The position numbers and the translations under genes are program-made. Shown here piece after piece: positions 24,606 to 34,810 of a DNA stretch of 54,610 bases (positions are counted from its first letter, which is position 1; each line of letters starts with the position of its first letter). The stretch covers positions 1 through 54,610 of the forward strand of contig JBNGIS010005251.1 in assembly GCA_049999725.1 (NCBI GenBank), given 5' to 3'. The notes under the pieces were generated by a model. The model was not told where the DNA came from. It searched no databases and saw nothing but the letters and a program-made list of their open reading frames with translations. Origin of the DNA: Haplomitrium mnioides (Eukaryota > Marchantiophyta > Haplomitriopsida > Calobryales).

Positions 24606-26184
24606 CAAGTTAATACGACTATAGATTTGATCAAGTCAAAGTGACAAGGGACTTGATCAATTTTAAAAGAATTCAATAAAACTTTTGAAACAGAATTGAA
24701 GAAGGGGAAAAAAACTAACCAACAATTTTTCAAAGTTTGAGTAAAAAGAAGACATCTTTAATTCCTCTTTGTGGATTGGATACTCCATCCTTCCCTCCTC
24801 CTAAGAGCTATAGTATACCTCCGAGAAATATTTTTTCACCATTACTGCCAAAACTTTATGCCTCTTAAGTTCGCGAGACATTTCTTCAATTGAAAGCTCT
24901 CCGACTTTCACCTATTTGAAAACTAAAATTTAAATATCATTACGAAGATCTTAAATAGACCTCCACGATGTCCACTTCATATCCTCCATTCTCAAAGATC
25001 CTTTGGCCTTTAGCTTCTTGCCCTTCACCTAATTTTTTTCCCATATTGTAAATATGCTCTATTGTAACTCCCACAACTTTACACTTTGGAAGGCGAGCTG
25101 AAACCAATTGTCTTGAGATTTACCGATCTTCTCAAGAGTGCACTTTTGAATGGACGTCATTTCCAACCTGTAGCATTGGTCGTAATTGTTATTAATTGCA
25201 AAGATGTGGGCTTTTGTTGGTGTAATACCCACATACACGTAACAATTACAAAGAAAAAGCATAGGATGTTTTGCTTTATATTTGGTAATTAAAATCTACC
25301 TTGAGTCAATACTATAATTGCCTCCTACAATCTCGTGTCTATACTTGTTAGAGTTTGTGATGTCAAACTCTTACTTATCCCTTAAATCGCACTTCTGGTC
25401 CACAACCACAATGAAAAAACTAAGCGTATACTTGTGTATGAGCATTCTCTACACTAGAAGCTCCAAAAAATGTTCATTTAACCTCCCAATCTAGAATGGC
25501 CTCCAATTATCCATTCCAAGTTTTGGAATGCTAAGATTTTCCAACCGAATTGCAATGGTTTCCTCTCAAACTCTGCACCACTGGATTGCAGACTCTCTAA
25601 TCTTATTTTTATCCTTCCTAGACACTATCTGAAAATCCACATGCTCTCTTTCTTGAAACGTCCAGAGCCTCTTGTGCACTATCCTCTTTGCTCTTGATGT
25701 TGAAGCTTGCACCGACTCTGGCTCTACTTCCTCCTTTGAGTTGCTAGGAGTGGAAGATGAAGAGGCCGCCAAAGATATATTGGTTGGAGAAGAGTACAGG
25801 ACCAGCTCCTCCTCAACAAGGGATGGGAGCACAAGCTTCTTCTTTGGTAGGGTCTGCTTCTTTTCTAGAGACTCGGCTGGCTCTAACTCCTTTCTTTTTA
25901 ATGGTCCACCTATTGATGCGATTGTTATCAAAGCCTCATTTGGATGCAACACAAGTTGTTGAATGTGTATGCCTTGCTTCACTTTCAAATGTTTAATACT
26001 GATGGAAAATTTGATGAAGTTCCATTCTACGAGCTTTGCATCTGGGTAAGCACCAATAAAGTTTGACAAATATTGAGAAAATTGAAAACAAAAAACAAGA
26101 AATGATCAATGACTTAATAAAAAATTTGTCAAAAGTTTAATAAGGGACTCAAAGTGCTTCAACCTCTACTCTAGGCCCAAAGAT

Positions 26185-26315
26185 GGAATGGACTTCATAC
26201 GTGCATGGACTCTCGAGTCATTGCGAGCATGGAATCTGGAGTTTATACTCGCATTGGCTCAAGAGTCCTTGCGCGCTAAGACTCCATAGTATTCAAGCGC
26301 ATAGACTCCTTAGCA
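26185..26315. repeat. Palindrome cluster in KLYWY intron 1 (left copy)
   Basis: The motifs ACGTGCATGGACTC, GCGAGCATGGAATC and CGCGCTAAGACTCC recur at about 25-40 bp. The position matches the cluster at 35225-35420 in intron 1 of the right copy. Confidence 0.65.
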
Positions 26316-26720
26316 ACAAAAAGTTTATAATATCTGAAAAGAAAATCTTCTTAGTCTAACCTTGTCGTAGTTTAAAGCTGACTACAGATCTTTAATGAGC
26401 ATGTCTCTTGGCTTCATCTCGTTGAGGCAAAAATTCTTTGGTGAAGCTTTGAAGAGTGTAATTGATGATTTTGATTGCATTAGTAGCCCCAAGTGAGTTC
26501 TGTGCCCTTCTTAAATCATCGCTATTTGGACCAAAAGACCCATATTAAAATATTTCACCTTCCATGTGAAAACAATAAGGTAATGGTTGATGTCATTTAT
26601 TGTTTCACAACAAACTAGCCATTCGTAGGCTAGTTTTTGTGGCTCAAGAACTTTAAAAACATCTGAATACCAATAAAGCTTTGGTTGAGCTGGTTTCAGA
26701 GCATTGGCATGTGATGCCAT

Positions 26721-27176
26721 TTTCTCTAAAGTGTAAAAATGTAAAAATAAAGGGCAAAACTCTTTTAAAAAAAAGTTCACAAAGAATGAAGGCCAAAAAA
26801 TGGCTAAATGACAAGAAATCACGAAAACAACCATGACAAGAAAAAAACTAGAAAGTGAACTCATGACAATGGAATGAAACTTTCCATTAATGCTCCTTTA
26901 CACCCAAATTTCAAAAAACGTGTTTTCTCGACAAAAAATAATTCGCGGAGCTCTTGACACGTAGGTTTTCTTGGTGTAAGATAAAAACTAATATATAAAG
27001 CATTGCTCATTTTCATCTTTCTTATTTCTTCTCTTTATTTCATTCACAAAGATTTTATAATTTTTTTGTTTTGTGAAATTTTCTTCAAAAACATATCTTT
27101 TGGGTAGACCAACATGAGTGACAAATATTTGTTAAAATAGTTTCCTTAAATTTCTTTTTTTCATTATTATTTTTCA
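26721..27176. promoter_or_regulatory. Bidirectional promoter of the left two-gene module
   Basis: Between the minus-strand KLYWY ATG (26720) and the plus-strand DUF7869-type ATG (27177) lie only 456 bp. A TATA box for the plus gene, TATATAAAG, is at 26992-27000. The homologous interval at 34351-34810 is 460 bp long and aligns throughout (for example CGTGTCAAGAGCTCCGCGAA versus TGTGTCAAGAGCTCCACGAA), so the divergent arrangement is shared and ancestral to both copies. Confidence 0.6.
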
Positions 27177-27399
27177 ATGGTTGGAGGTTTCAATAGCAAG
27201 AAGAGGTCAAAATTTCAAGATTCATGTTTGTAGAAGAGTGTTTCTTTTAGCCAGTAGTTGGAGATAGTTTCATTTCATTGTTTTGAAGAAGTAAGCACTA
27301 GAATATCTAAAAATCAAATGTGATTGCGAGTATTTTAGGGAAAAAGACACGGGTTTTAAATCAGATATGTTGACACATGAAGATCGAGCAAATGAACTG

Positions 27400-27545
27400 T
27401 ATACACGTATAAGATTAGATATTGAACCCTATGCGTGCAAAGGGTCAAAGAAAGAACCCAATGTGTGCATAGGAACAAGGAGTGAACAACTTGCGTGCAA
27501 ATGATTAAAGAGGGAACCCAATGTTCGCATAGGATTCAACACTCC
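27400..27545. repeat. Palindrome cluster in DUF7869-type intron 1 (left)
   Basis: The motifs TATACACGTATA, CCTATGCGTGCAAAGG, CCAATGTGTGCATAGG and CCAATGTTCGCATAGG recur at about 33-38 bp, each followed by a purine-rich spacer (RGGAACAAGGAGTGAAC-like). The homologous cluster in the third copy is at 33880-34035. Confidence 0.7.
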
Positions 27546-28734
27546 AACTTCTAGCAAAGAGCCTCAATCAATCAACATTTATGTATATAGTTATTGCCAA
27601 TGGCACTAACTATTTTACAAAAAAAACATTTCCAAATGCTTAAGATATTAATGAAGATTCTAGTTCGGCATGGTCTACTTCTCCCAATCTTCAAGGTGGT
27701 CCACATCCATCAAAAACTTATTTTGAAAGAATAAAAAGTGTTATCTTTGATGTTTAAGATTTCTAAGATGATGAATTATCTCTAATGGCTAGATTTGCCT
27801 ATGACCCAAATCGATTGGCAATACATAAGAATTCTTTCTTTGGGCTGAAACCCAAACGGATAAACACTTTACGTGAAAATTCTTTTCCAAAAGTCCATTA
27901 TAACAAGAGATTTGTGAAGAAAAAGCTCGATCCGATATCAATTTTGAATTTGAGGAGAATTTCATGTTGTCAAAGTAATTTTTTGTCGTTGTGCAAGACA
28001 AAGTTTTTGAAAACTGTGAGAGAAATGTATTTTCAAGAAAGCAAAAAAGAATAGAAATATCATATTATAGTCGAGAATACCAAGAAAAAACTTTGATGTT
28101 GATAAACGGTTCACTCTACTTGGTGGTACCATTGTCTGCAGAAGAGCCTTCAAATTAATATTATCTATAGGGAATGATAGAATCCAAATGATTCAAAATC
28201 TCAAAAACATAGATCCTAGAGGCATTTTTGGAAAATAGAGAACTATCTACTAAAGGAGCAATCATGCGGGAATAGATGGACAATTGTTTTCAAGGACACT
28301 ATGAGAGAATGCCCACTCAAAAAGTCTATAACTTGTCCGATAATTTTACAAAATGGGAAGCTAATAACTATTACACAACTTATTTGAAAGAGAAAGATCT
28401 CAGTTGCATTCTTAGTTTTTTGGGTTTTACAAAACATTGGAGAACTTATTTTCCAAATGCTAGGTTTCCAAAACGCAATAGATTTTTTGTTTGTAAAACT
28501 TGCAAAGAATAAAAATCACTACGAGAAAAATCTGTCTTGGAGTTCGACAAATGTAACAAACTTCTTCTCTATTGAAACATATGGTTGCTATAATGCTCTT
28601 TTTACAAGACTCAAAGCTTATCTCGAGAGATGTTTTGTTTTCTTAACTTAGTGCAACAAGATATTGGTTTTGTTAAGTTGTTTCACAAACAAGATTTGAA
28701 TCAAATAAACCTTAGCAACTAGAGTTGTCAGAAT

Positions 28735-29120
28735 AAACTATTTGCTTGCATAGGGTCTATTGCTTTTAGTTTGAATCCAAACCATATCGAGAGCAAAATA
28801 AAACAAGGAAATTGTTTTGATTGTTGGTTATGACTATAAGCTTGCACTTGGTTTTATTATTGTTGCGTTCAATTCAAAGCTCTTTGCTAGATAAACAATA
28901 TCAAGAATCATTTATGTTGTTTCCAATCCTATACACATATAGGTTTTGTTCTTGTTTCTTTCAAAAATAGTCACAACAATAGTTAAAGAAAGCCAAGATA
29001 TTGATGTTGTTGTTGTTGATTGTATGCGCATATAGGATAAGTTATTGTTTCCACTAATCATATGAATGCATAGAATAAGTTATTGTTTTTTTAATCCTAT
29101 ATAAGCATAGAGTCATAACT
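28735..29120. repeat. Palindrome cluster in DUF7869-type intron 2 (left)
   Basis: Scattered degenerate palindromes include CCTATACACATATAGG (near 28928), GTATGCGCATATAGG (near 29020) and CCTATATAAGCATAG (near 29096). The right copy has matching sites at 53460-53770, including the perfect CCTATGCGCGCATAGG. Confidence 0.6.
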
Positions 29121-29776
29121 AGCATTGAAGTTGAAGTTCTAGTTTGTCACCCTAAAGCGCAAATCTTGGTTATCTCCTCTCAAAAGTTTTGCTTATTTTG
29201 AGTCAAAGACAAGTACTTATTATGAATGTTATTTGGATTCTTTTATTTTTAAATTAAGTAAGTTTTTCTTAATCAAAATTTTAATTTTCACCTCTACTAA
29301 TCCAAACATTTGTTGAAGTTGATTTGAATATTTTTTGCTCATGAGGTTTTCTTTTGAAATTTGAATTATCAAAACTTGTTTGACTAAACTAATTTTATCT
29401 CTTTGATGTTTTGTGATAATGTAGTCAAATATAATGTGACTTTGGAGGGTAGTTGCCTCCAACCTTGTATCTTCAGTTGGATAATGCAACACGAGAGAAT
29501 AAGAATTCCATCTTAATTGGATATCTTAGTCTCCTTATTGCTGAGAATGTTTTTCAAAAAATCAAGGTGAGATTTCTCATGGTTGGTCATAGTCATGATC
29601 AAAATTCTTGAAATGTTTGAAACGTGTGAAAACTTTTATGTCAAAACTTTTATGATTACAAGTCTCATCTAGCACTACAAACATCTTACAATTCTAAACC
29701 TACAATAACTATTTTGATGGAAACTTGTGATTTAAAATTATTTCTGCAATAACAACCCTTTTTAGTTCAAAGCATA

Positions 29777-31795
29777 CTCCTATGTTGGGCTTGAAATTTC
29801 TCCTTCCACCATCTAATTGTCTACCTCTTTACCTTATATATTGGATACCCTCAATTCTACATCTAGAGTAGTATTAGAGTAGAATATATTTGTTGTGTTA
29901 GTTTGCTCTCTTTGTACAATTAGTTTTTACTATGTTGGGCTTGAAATTTGTCTTTCCACCACCTAACTATCTTTCTCTTTCCATAACATACTAGAGAATA
30001 AGAGACCTTCTCTTATACATCTTGAATAGTTTTAGAGTACAACAATTTTTTTGTGTTTTATTAGGTTGCTCATTTTGTACAGTTGGTTCTTATTATATTG
30101 GACTTAAGACTTGTCATTCCACCACCTAATTGTCTACCTCCTTCTCTTAAATACAAGAGTACTAGAGACTCTGTGTTCTACATCTAGAACATTATGAGGT
30201 TGCTCATTTTGTATAGTTAGTTCTGACAATGTTGAGCTTCATGGGCTTCAAATTTGTCCTTCCACCACCTAACTATTTACCTCTTCCCATAGCATACTAG
30301 AGAACTATAGACCCTCTCTTCTAGATCTAGAAGAGTTTTCAAGTAGAACACTTTTTTTGGTGTTGTGTTAGGTTGCTCATTTTGTATAGTTGGTTCTTAC
30401 TATGTTGGGGTTAAAACTTGTCCTTCCACCACTTAACCGTTTACCTGTTTCCACTACATACTAGAGTATTAGCGACCCTATGTTCTACATCTATAATAGT
30501 ATTAGAGATAGTATTAGAGGAGAACACTCTTTTTTGTGTTGTGTTAGGTTGCTCATTTTCTACAGTTAGTTTGTACTTCCGCCACCTAAATGTCTACCTC
30601 TTTCCATAACATACGAGAGAATAAGAGACCCTCTCTTCTACATCTAGAAGAGTTTTAGAGAAGAACACCTTTTTTGTGTTGTGTTAGGTTGCTAATTTTG
30701 TACACTTAGTTCCTACTATGTTGGGATTAAGATTTGTCCTTCCACCACCTAACCGTTTACCTCTTTCCCTTTCATATTAGAGTATTAGAGACTCTCTTCT
30801 ACATATAGAACAATGTTAGAGTAGAATACTCTTTTTTGTATTGTGTTAGGTTGCTCATTTTGTAGAGTTAGTTCTTATTATGATGGGCTTCAAATTTGTC
30901 CTTACTCCACCTAATTGTCTACCGCTTTCACTAGCATACTAGAGAATTAGAGACCCTCTCTTCTATCGCTTTCCATAGCATACTAGAGAAATAGAGACCC
31001 TCTCTTCTAGATCTAGAAGAGTTTTAAAGTAGAACACCTTCTTTGTGTTGTGTTAAGTTGCTCATTTTGTACANNNNNNNNNNAAGTAGAACACCTTCTT
31101 TGTGTTGTGTTAAGTTGCTCATTTTGTACATATAGTTCTTACTATGATGGGCTTCAAATTTGTCCTTACTCCACCTAACTCTCTACGGCTTTCACTAGCA
31201 TACTAGAGAATTAGAGACCTAGAGACCCTCTCTTCTATCGCTTTCCATAACATACCATAGAATTAATGACCCTCTCTTCTAGATCTAGAAGAGTTTTAAG
31301 AAGTAGAACATCTTTTTTGTGTTTTGTGAAGTTGCTCATTTTGTACAATTGTTGGGGTTAAAACTTGTCCTTCCACCACTTAACTCTCTACCTCTTTCCC
31401 TTGCATACTAGAGTATTGGAGACCCTCTGCTCTAGATGCATCTAGAACAGTATTAGAGTAGAATACTCTTTTCTGTGTTGTGTAAGGTTGCTCATTTTGT
31501 ATAGCTAGTTCTTAATATGTTGGGTTTGAAATTTGTCCTTCCATCAACTAAACGTCTACATCTTTCCCTTACATACTAGAGTATTAGAGACCCTCTAATC
31601 TACATCTAGAACAATATTAGAGATAGACTTAGAGTAGGATACTCTTTTTTGTGTTGTGGTAGGTTGCTCATTTTGTATAGTTAATTCTTACTATGTTGGG
31701 TTTGAAATTTTTCCTTCCACCACTTAACCGTCTACCTCTTTCTCTTACATACAAGAGTATTAGAGACTCAAGTAAGTACGAGAGTATTAGAGACT
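29777..31795. repeat. Satellite block 3, variant monomers
   Basis: About 12 monomers of the same satellite, starting directly at the DUF7869-type breakpoint. Most monomers here read TTCTTACTATGTTGGG instead of TTCTTACTCCTATGTTGGG, a shared 3-bp deletion, and have TTAGTT for TTGGTT. The first monomer (29777) keeps the long form. The block therefore forms a local subfamily. It contains a gap at 31074-31083. Confidence 0.9.
31074..31083. other. Assembly gap of 10 N flanked by identical 47-bp copies
   Basis: The 47 bases before the gap (31027-31073, starting AAGTAGAACACCTTC) are identical to the 47 bases after it (31084-31130). This looks like two contig ends that overlap but were not merged. 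Confidence 0.85.
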
Positions 31796-31932
31796 GAAGG
31801 CTAACTTTTGTATGTATGGTTGATTGTGGCAACTTGCAACCAAATGGGAAGTGTTGTAACTCAAGTATACTAACTATGGTTAGAGTTATTTATATTTGCT
31901 TGTCTGTCCTAAGGAGAAAACACACTTGTAAT

Positions 31933-31935
<3 letters not shown>

Positions 31936-31977
<42 letters not shown>
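31936..31977. repeat. (AT)n microsatellite
   Basis: An uninterrupted run of about 21 AT units lies just outside the third satellite block. Confidence 0.95.
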
Positions 31978-31980
<3 letters not shown>

Positions 31981-32153
31981 CGATATGGAAGAGAAGATAT
32001 ATGCATAAGTAAAATAAGACGAATAAGACAACTACAACATTATTGACAATTGTATTACAAGAAGGTGTACAGCTCATAGACGGTAAAACTCTTCCCTATA
32101 GATTTGTAAGTCAAAACGTGATTACTAATAAGATAAGTAATTAGCGTGACTAC

Positions 32154-32687
32154 TTACGAAGTGACTGAAGGTTTACCCGTTACATCCATACAAGGCTGAC
32201 GATTTATCCATAATATAACTGTGTGGCCTGGAACGTAATCGTACTGAGTTTTGTACCACTTCCACAGAAAGAGAAGTCCATTTGACTCCAGATGCAGTTC
32301 ACACTTTTGTCGATACTCAGGATCTGTGGCTTGGACTGGGCGCCAGATGGGATTCGCTGCATCATAATTTTTGGTGTTGTAAATCTCCATGTTTCCGGGA
32401 TTCACATGGAATTCGCAATCAATTCCTTGCTGTGCATTCCCGGAAGTCCATATCTCCTTTGGCTGCGTGTTGTCTTGCGTGTTCGGGTCCACCCATAGCA
32501 AATGTAACTGGCAGTCGTTCCCCAGCACGAGCCTGTAAGGAAGATTCTCCAGATAATCTTCTTTCTGCAACCACCAGTGGTTGTCGGAAGTGAGCTGCTT
32601 GCCCATGTTTTGGCCAGCCTGTGACGGTGTGAAGTGGTGGAGGAAGAAGAGTAGTGCCACCATCGCTACCATGTGTTTGGAAGACAT
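32154..32687 (-). CDS. Secreted bulb-type (GNA-like) lectin-domain protein, probable
   Basis: The open frame is intact. The ATG at 32687 gives 177 residues beginning MSSKHMVAMVALLFFLHHFT, a clear signal peptide with likely cleavage after PSQA. An in-frame ATG at 32750 would add 21 residues ahead of it and spoil the signal, so I prefer the inner start. Three similar blocks follow, each with a Cys or hydrophobic-strand pattern and an Ile/Leu-Trp end: YRLVLGNDCQLHLLW...EIWTS, DCEFHVNPGNMEIYN...PIWRP, KCELHLESNGLLFLW...VILW. This is the three-fold layout of the monocot mannose-lectin fold. The QxDxNxVxY sugar-binding motif is degenerate in all three blocks, so mannose binding is doubtful. It is a single exon among repeats, probably acting outside the cell. 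Confidence 0.65.
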   Translation of the reverse strand: MSSKHMVAMVALLFFLHHFTPSQAGQNMGKQLTSDNHWWLQKEDYLENLPYRLVLGNDCQLHLLWVDPNTQDNTQPKEIWTSGNAQQGIDCEFHVNPGNMEIYNTKNYDAANPIWRPVQATDPEYRQKCELHLESNGLLFLWKWYKTQYDYVPGHTVILWINRQPCMDVTGKPSVTS

Positions 32688-32803
32688 GAGGCCTCCACAA
32701 GTATCCTCCGATCTATGGAATTCCAGTACGCAAATCTCCCCGCGAGCCAAAATGATGGAGCACGGAGCCGCAAGGTGACTGTAATCCTTGCATCTGCCTA
32801 CGT

Positions 32804-32811
32804 GCTATAAA
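32804..32811 (-). promoter_or_regulatory. Possible TATA box of the lectin-like gene
   Basis: TTTATAGC on the minus strand lies about 117 bp before the chosen ATG (32687) and about 55 bp before the alternative ATG (32750). The match is modest. Confidence 0.3.
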
Positions 32812-32829
32812 TGAAGCATTGAGTACAGC

Positions 32830-33497
32830 TCTAATATCACAACCACAAAAAAAAAACATATGACAGAAAGTGTCAACATTCTAGAATCTGCGCTTAGCGC
32901 GGCAGTTGAAATGTTGGGTTGTCGAAACAGACGCTTCCAGACCATTCTTGGATTGAACTAAGCATTGCAGTGACGACTAGTTTGAAATAAAGGTTTGTCT
33001 AGCGCTTCACATGGGCTGCAGCAGATGATGGTTTGTCCCTCCTTATCCAAACGACCACGTCTTCAGGTGCGATCCTGTTGGAGCAGCTTTGAATGTGTCA
33101 ATGACCGACAAAACATTGCATTCAAAATCTCAATGAGAGGGAAGCCAACACAGGAAAGGAAAGAACAAATTTTAGCCTAAGGATATATTTCCACCTATTC
33201 TTGGATTGTAATTTTAGATCTGTAGTTTGAATGAGCACAGGTTTAGAAGAACATAGGGTGCTTTGTGCTGTAGCTTATGGTAGAAGTTTCTCCCCCCTCC
33301 GTACTTAGCAATTCCAAATGGCCAGGTACTTCAAGTACGATCCAGTCAGAGCTTCTCCTGACAACGTAATGTTCAAGGTATGGAAGGCAAAGTTCATGCT
33401 GGGATTCTCATTTACAGGTAGTTTTTTGACGATTACTCTTGTCGAACTTCATACGTTCATCCCCGTGAACTTACTGCGTGACAAAAGAAAAAAGTAT
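32830..33497. other. Non-repetitive stretch with one doubtful exon
   Basis: This is mixed-composition sequence without recognisable repeats. An ATG at 33318 opens MARYFKYDPVRASPDNVMFK... for about 33 codons and reaches an ACAG|GTAG-type donor near 33417, so a first exon is conceivable. No homologous downstream exon could be found and no domain is recognised. The rest contains nothing I can support. Confidence 0.25.
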
Positions 33498-33770
33498 CCA
33501 TGAGAAGCAAAATGAATCTGCAATACATTATTGAATGTAACAAATGAATGCTACCATGACAAGAGAGGATTCACGAGAAGCAAAATGAATGTAGAGGACA
33601 TTGATGAGTATAACAAATGAATGCTACTTGGATAAGAGAAGATTCATGAGAAGCAAAATGATTGTGATAAGAAAGTATTCATGAGAAGCAAATTGAATGT
33701 GGCATACATCGATGAATGTGGCATACATCAAATGAATGCACTTATGACAAGAGAGGACTAAGAAAGGTCC
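33498..33770. repeat. Short tandem repeat of about 75 bp
   Basis: CATGAGAAGCAAAATGAAT-type phrases recur near 33498, 33570, 33646 and 33679, with ACAAATGAATGCTACCATGACAAGAGAGGATTC between them. The last units are shortened. Confidence 0.75.
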
Positions 33771-33779
33771 ACCATCTTC

Positions 33780-34350
33780 TAGAAATTTTGACTTGAATAT
33801 CTTTCTATTAATCTCGTGGGGCTGTAAAAAGAAAGATTCAACTTTTATCGCTTTACCAACAACAAAGATCGAAATACTGCAGAAAGTTGAGTCTTGGATC
33901 CAATACGAGTATAGGTTCTCTCTTGGATATTTTGTACGCAACTTGTTCACTTCTTGGTCTTGTGCATGCAATGTATTCACTCTTGGACCCCATGCAATGT
34001 ATTCACTCTTGGACCCCATGTACATATAGGGTTCAATCTGTGTCAGCTTCTTGAACTTCTCGGGTAAAGCTATCTAAGTCAACAAAAGCTATCTTTTCCA
34101 CAATCTATTTGCCATCATGCTTTGGGTACTCCATTGGTAACCTCCAAAAAAATTGAGCTATCTAAGTCAACAAAAGCTATCTTTTCCACAATCTATTTGC
34201 CATCACACTTGATGCTTTGGGTACTCCATTGGTAACCTCCAAAAAAATTGTGGTTTGAAAAAAATCTCTAGCTACGGTCAAAGTAGCACTTTTCTGTGAA
34301 CTTGAATCTTGGAATTCTAACCTCTTCTTGCCTTTGAAAACTACAACCAT
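33780..34350 (-). pseudogene. DUF7869-type gene, 5' fragment of a third copy
   Basis: The minus-strand ATG at 34350 (MVVVFKGKKRLEFQDSSSQK) matches the start of the left copy at 27177 (MVGGFNSKKRSKFQDS). The alignment continues through exon 1 into the palindrome-bearing intron (for example TTGAACCCTATGTACATGGG versus TTGAACCCTATGCGTGCAAAGG), then stops near 33780. The catalytic part is absent. An internal tandem duplication (34066-34252) adds to the damage. It is divergently paired with the right KLYWY pseudogene, as in the left module. Confidence 0.6.
34066..34252. repeat. Tandem duplication of about 90 bp
   Basis: GCTATCTAAGTCAACAAAAG ... GTAACCTCCAAAAAAATTG occurs twice in a row. The copies are almost identical except for a 9-bp insertion (ACACTTGAT region) in the second. 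The high identity suggests a recent event inside the DUF7869-type fragment. Confidence 0.9.
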
Positions 34351-34810
34351 TGATAAAGCTTACTAAAAAAAAACTATTGAAGAAACTATTTTAACAAATA
34401 TTATCAACTTCTAACTTCGTACTTAAAATAAGTGTTTTTTATGAAAATTTTGCAAAACCACAAAATTGTAATTTTTTTTGAATAAAATATAAAAAAGAAA
34501 TTAGAAAGATGAAAACAAACCATGCTTTGTACCCAAACGTTTTTTTTCTTAGACACATCGTGAACCTATGTGTCAAGAGCTCCACGAATCAATTTTTTGG
34601 CAGAAAAACACATTTTTTGAAATTTATGTATAAAAAGAGCAACAATAGAAAACTTCTTTCCATTATTGTGAGTTCACTCTCTAGTTTTTGTTTTCTTGTT
34701 ATCTCTATTTTGCAATTTCTTGTTATTTTGTTATATTCAGCCTTTTGGTTTGTGTACTTTTGTTAGTTAGATTTTCGCTCTCAAATTCCACCAATTTTTA
34801 CTTTGAGAAA
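34351..34810. promoter_or_regulatory. Bidirectional promoter of the right two-gene module
   Basis: A 460-bp spacer lies between divergent ATGs at 34350 (minus) and 34811 (plus), homologous to 26721-27176. TATAAAAA at 34629-34636 serves the plus gene. The equivalent of the minus-gene TATA box has decayed to GTACAAAG near 34530-34540. Confidence 0.6.

Larger units (their letters stand above)
18316..26720 (-). pseudogene. KLYWY-family gene, left copy, split by a gypsy element
   Basis: I do not recognise this protein. The start is set at the ATG at 26720 (MASHANALKPAQPKLYWY), because the right-hand copy begins equivalently (MALDVNALKPAQPKLYWY). Exons recognised by homology with that copy: about 26720-26360 (KLYWY), 26069-25300 (NFIGAYPDAKLVEWNF, a Ser/Glu/Lys-rich linker, FFIVVVDQKC), 25262-24700 (SQDNWFQLAFQS, then SIEEMSRELKRHKVL), 24218-23976 plus 19070-18790 (LTLVSYAPSF, then FNTRQLKGLV, FTKDDIFYIA), and 18660-18316 (TKEGKWRIKLFNL, DLDETIPLEEDR). 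A gypsy element (19071-23970) sits inside exon 4. Stops, frameshifts and a deletion in exon 3 make it non-functional. No signal peptide or membrane segment is obvious. Confidence 0.65.
27177..29776 (+). pseudogene. DUF7869-type transposase-like gene, left copy, 3'-truncated
   Basis: Exon 1 starts at 27177 (MVGGFNSKKRSKFQDSC) and ends at a GTAAGC donor at 27291. After an intron with palindromes the frame runs SAWSTSPNLQGGPHPSKTYF, ISCCQSNFLSLCKTKFLK, REMYFQES, RFTLLGGTIVCRRAF, NLSDNFTKWEANNYY, GFTKHWRTYFPNARF and NRFFVCKTCKE (27785-28512). After a second palindrome-bearing intron come LPPTLYLQLDNATRENKN and FLMVGHSHDQN (29440-29620). These blocks in this order are those of DUF7869-type proteins, seen in multicopy, transposon-like genes. 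The IDGMDQ block is deleted, stops occur, and homology ends at 29776 where satellite begins. Confidence 0.72.

Noticed and set aside
18316-26720. Reading the KLYWY gene as gag or an env-like part of the nested gypsy element
   Set aside because: It runs on the opposite strand, has introns with splice consensus, is interrupted by the LTRs with target repeats, and recurs without the element at the equivalent site in the other copy.
33318-33503. Protein-coding exon MARYFKYDPVRASPDNVMFK
   Set aside because: It stays only as a doubtful note: one short frame with a weak donor site, no partner exon and no recognised family.
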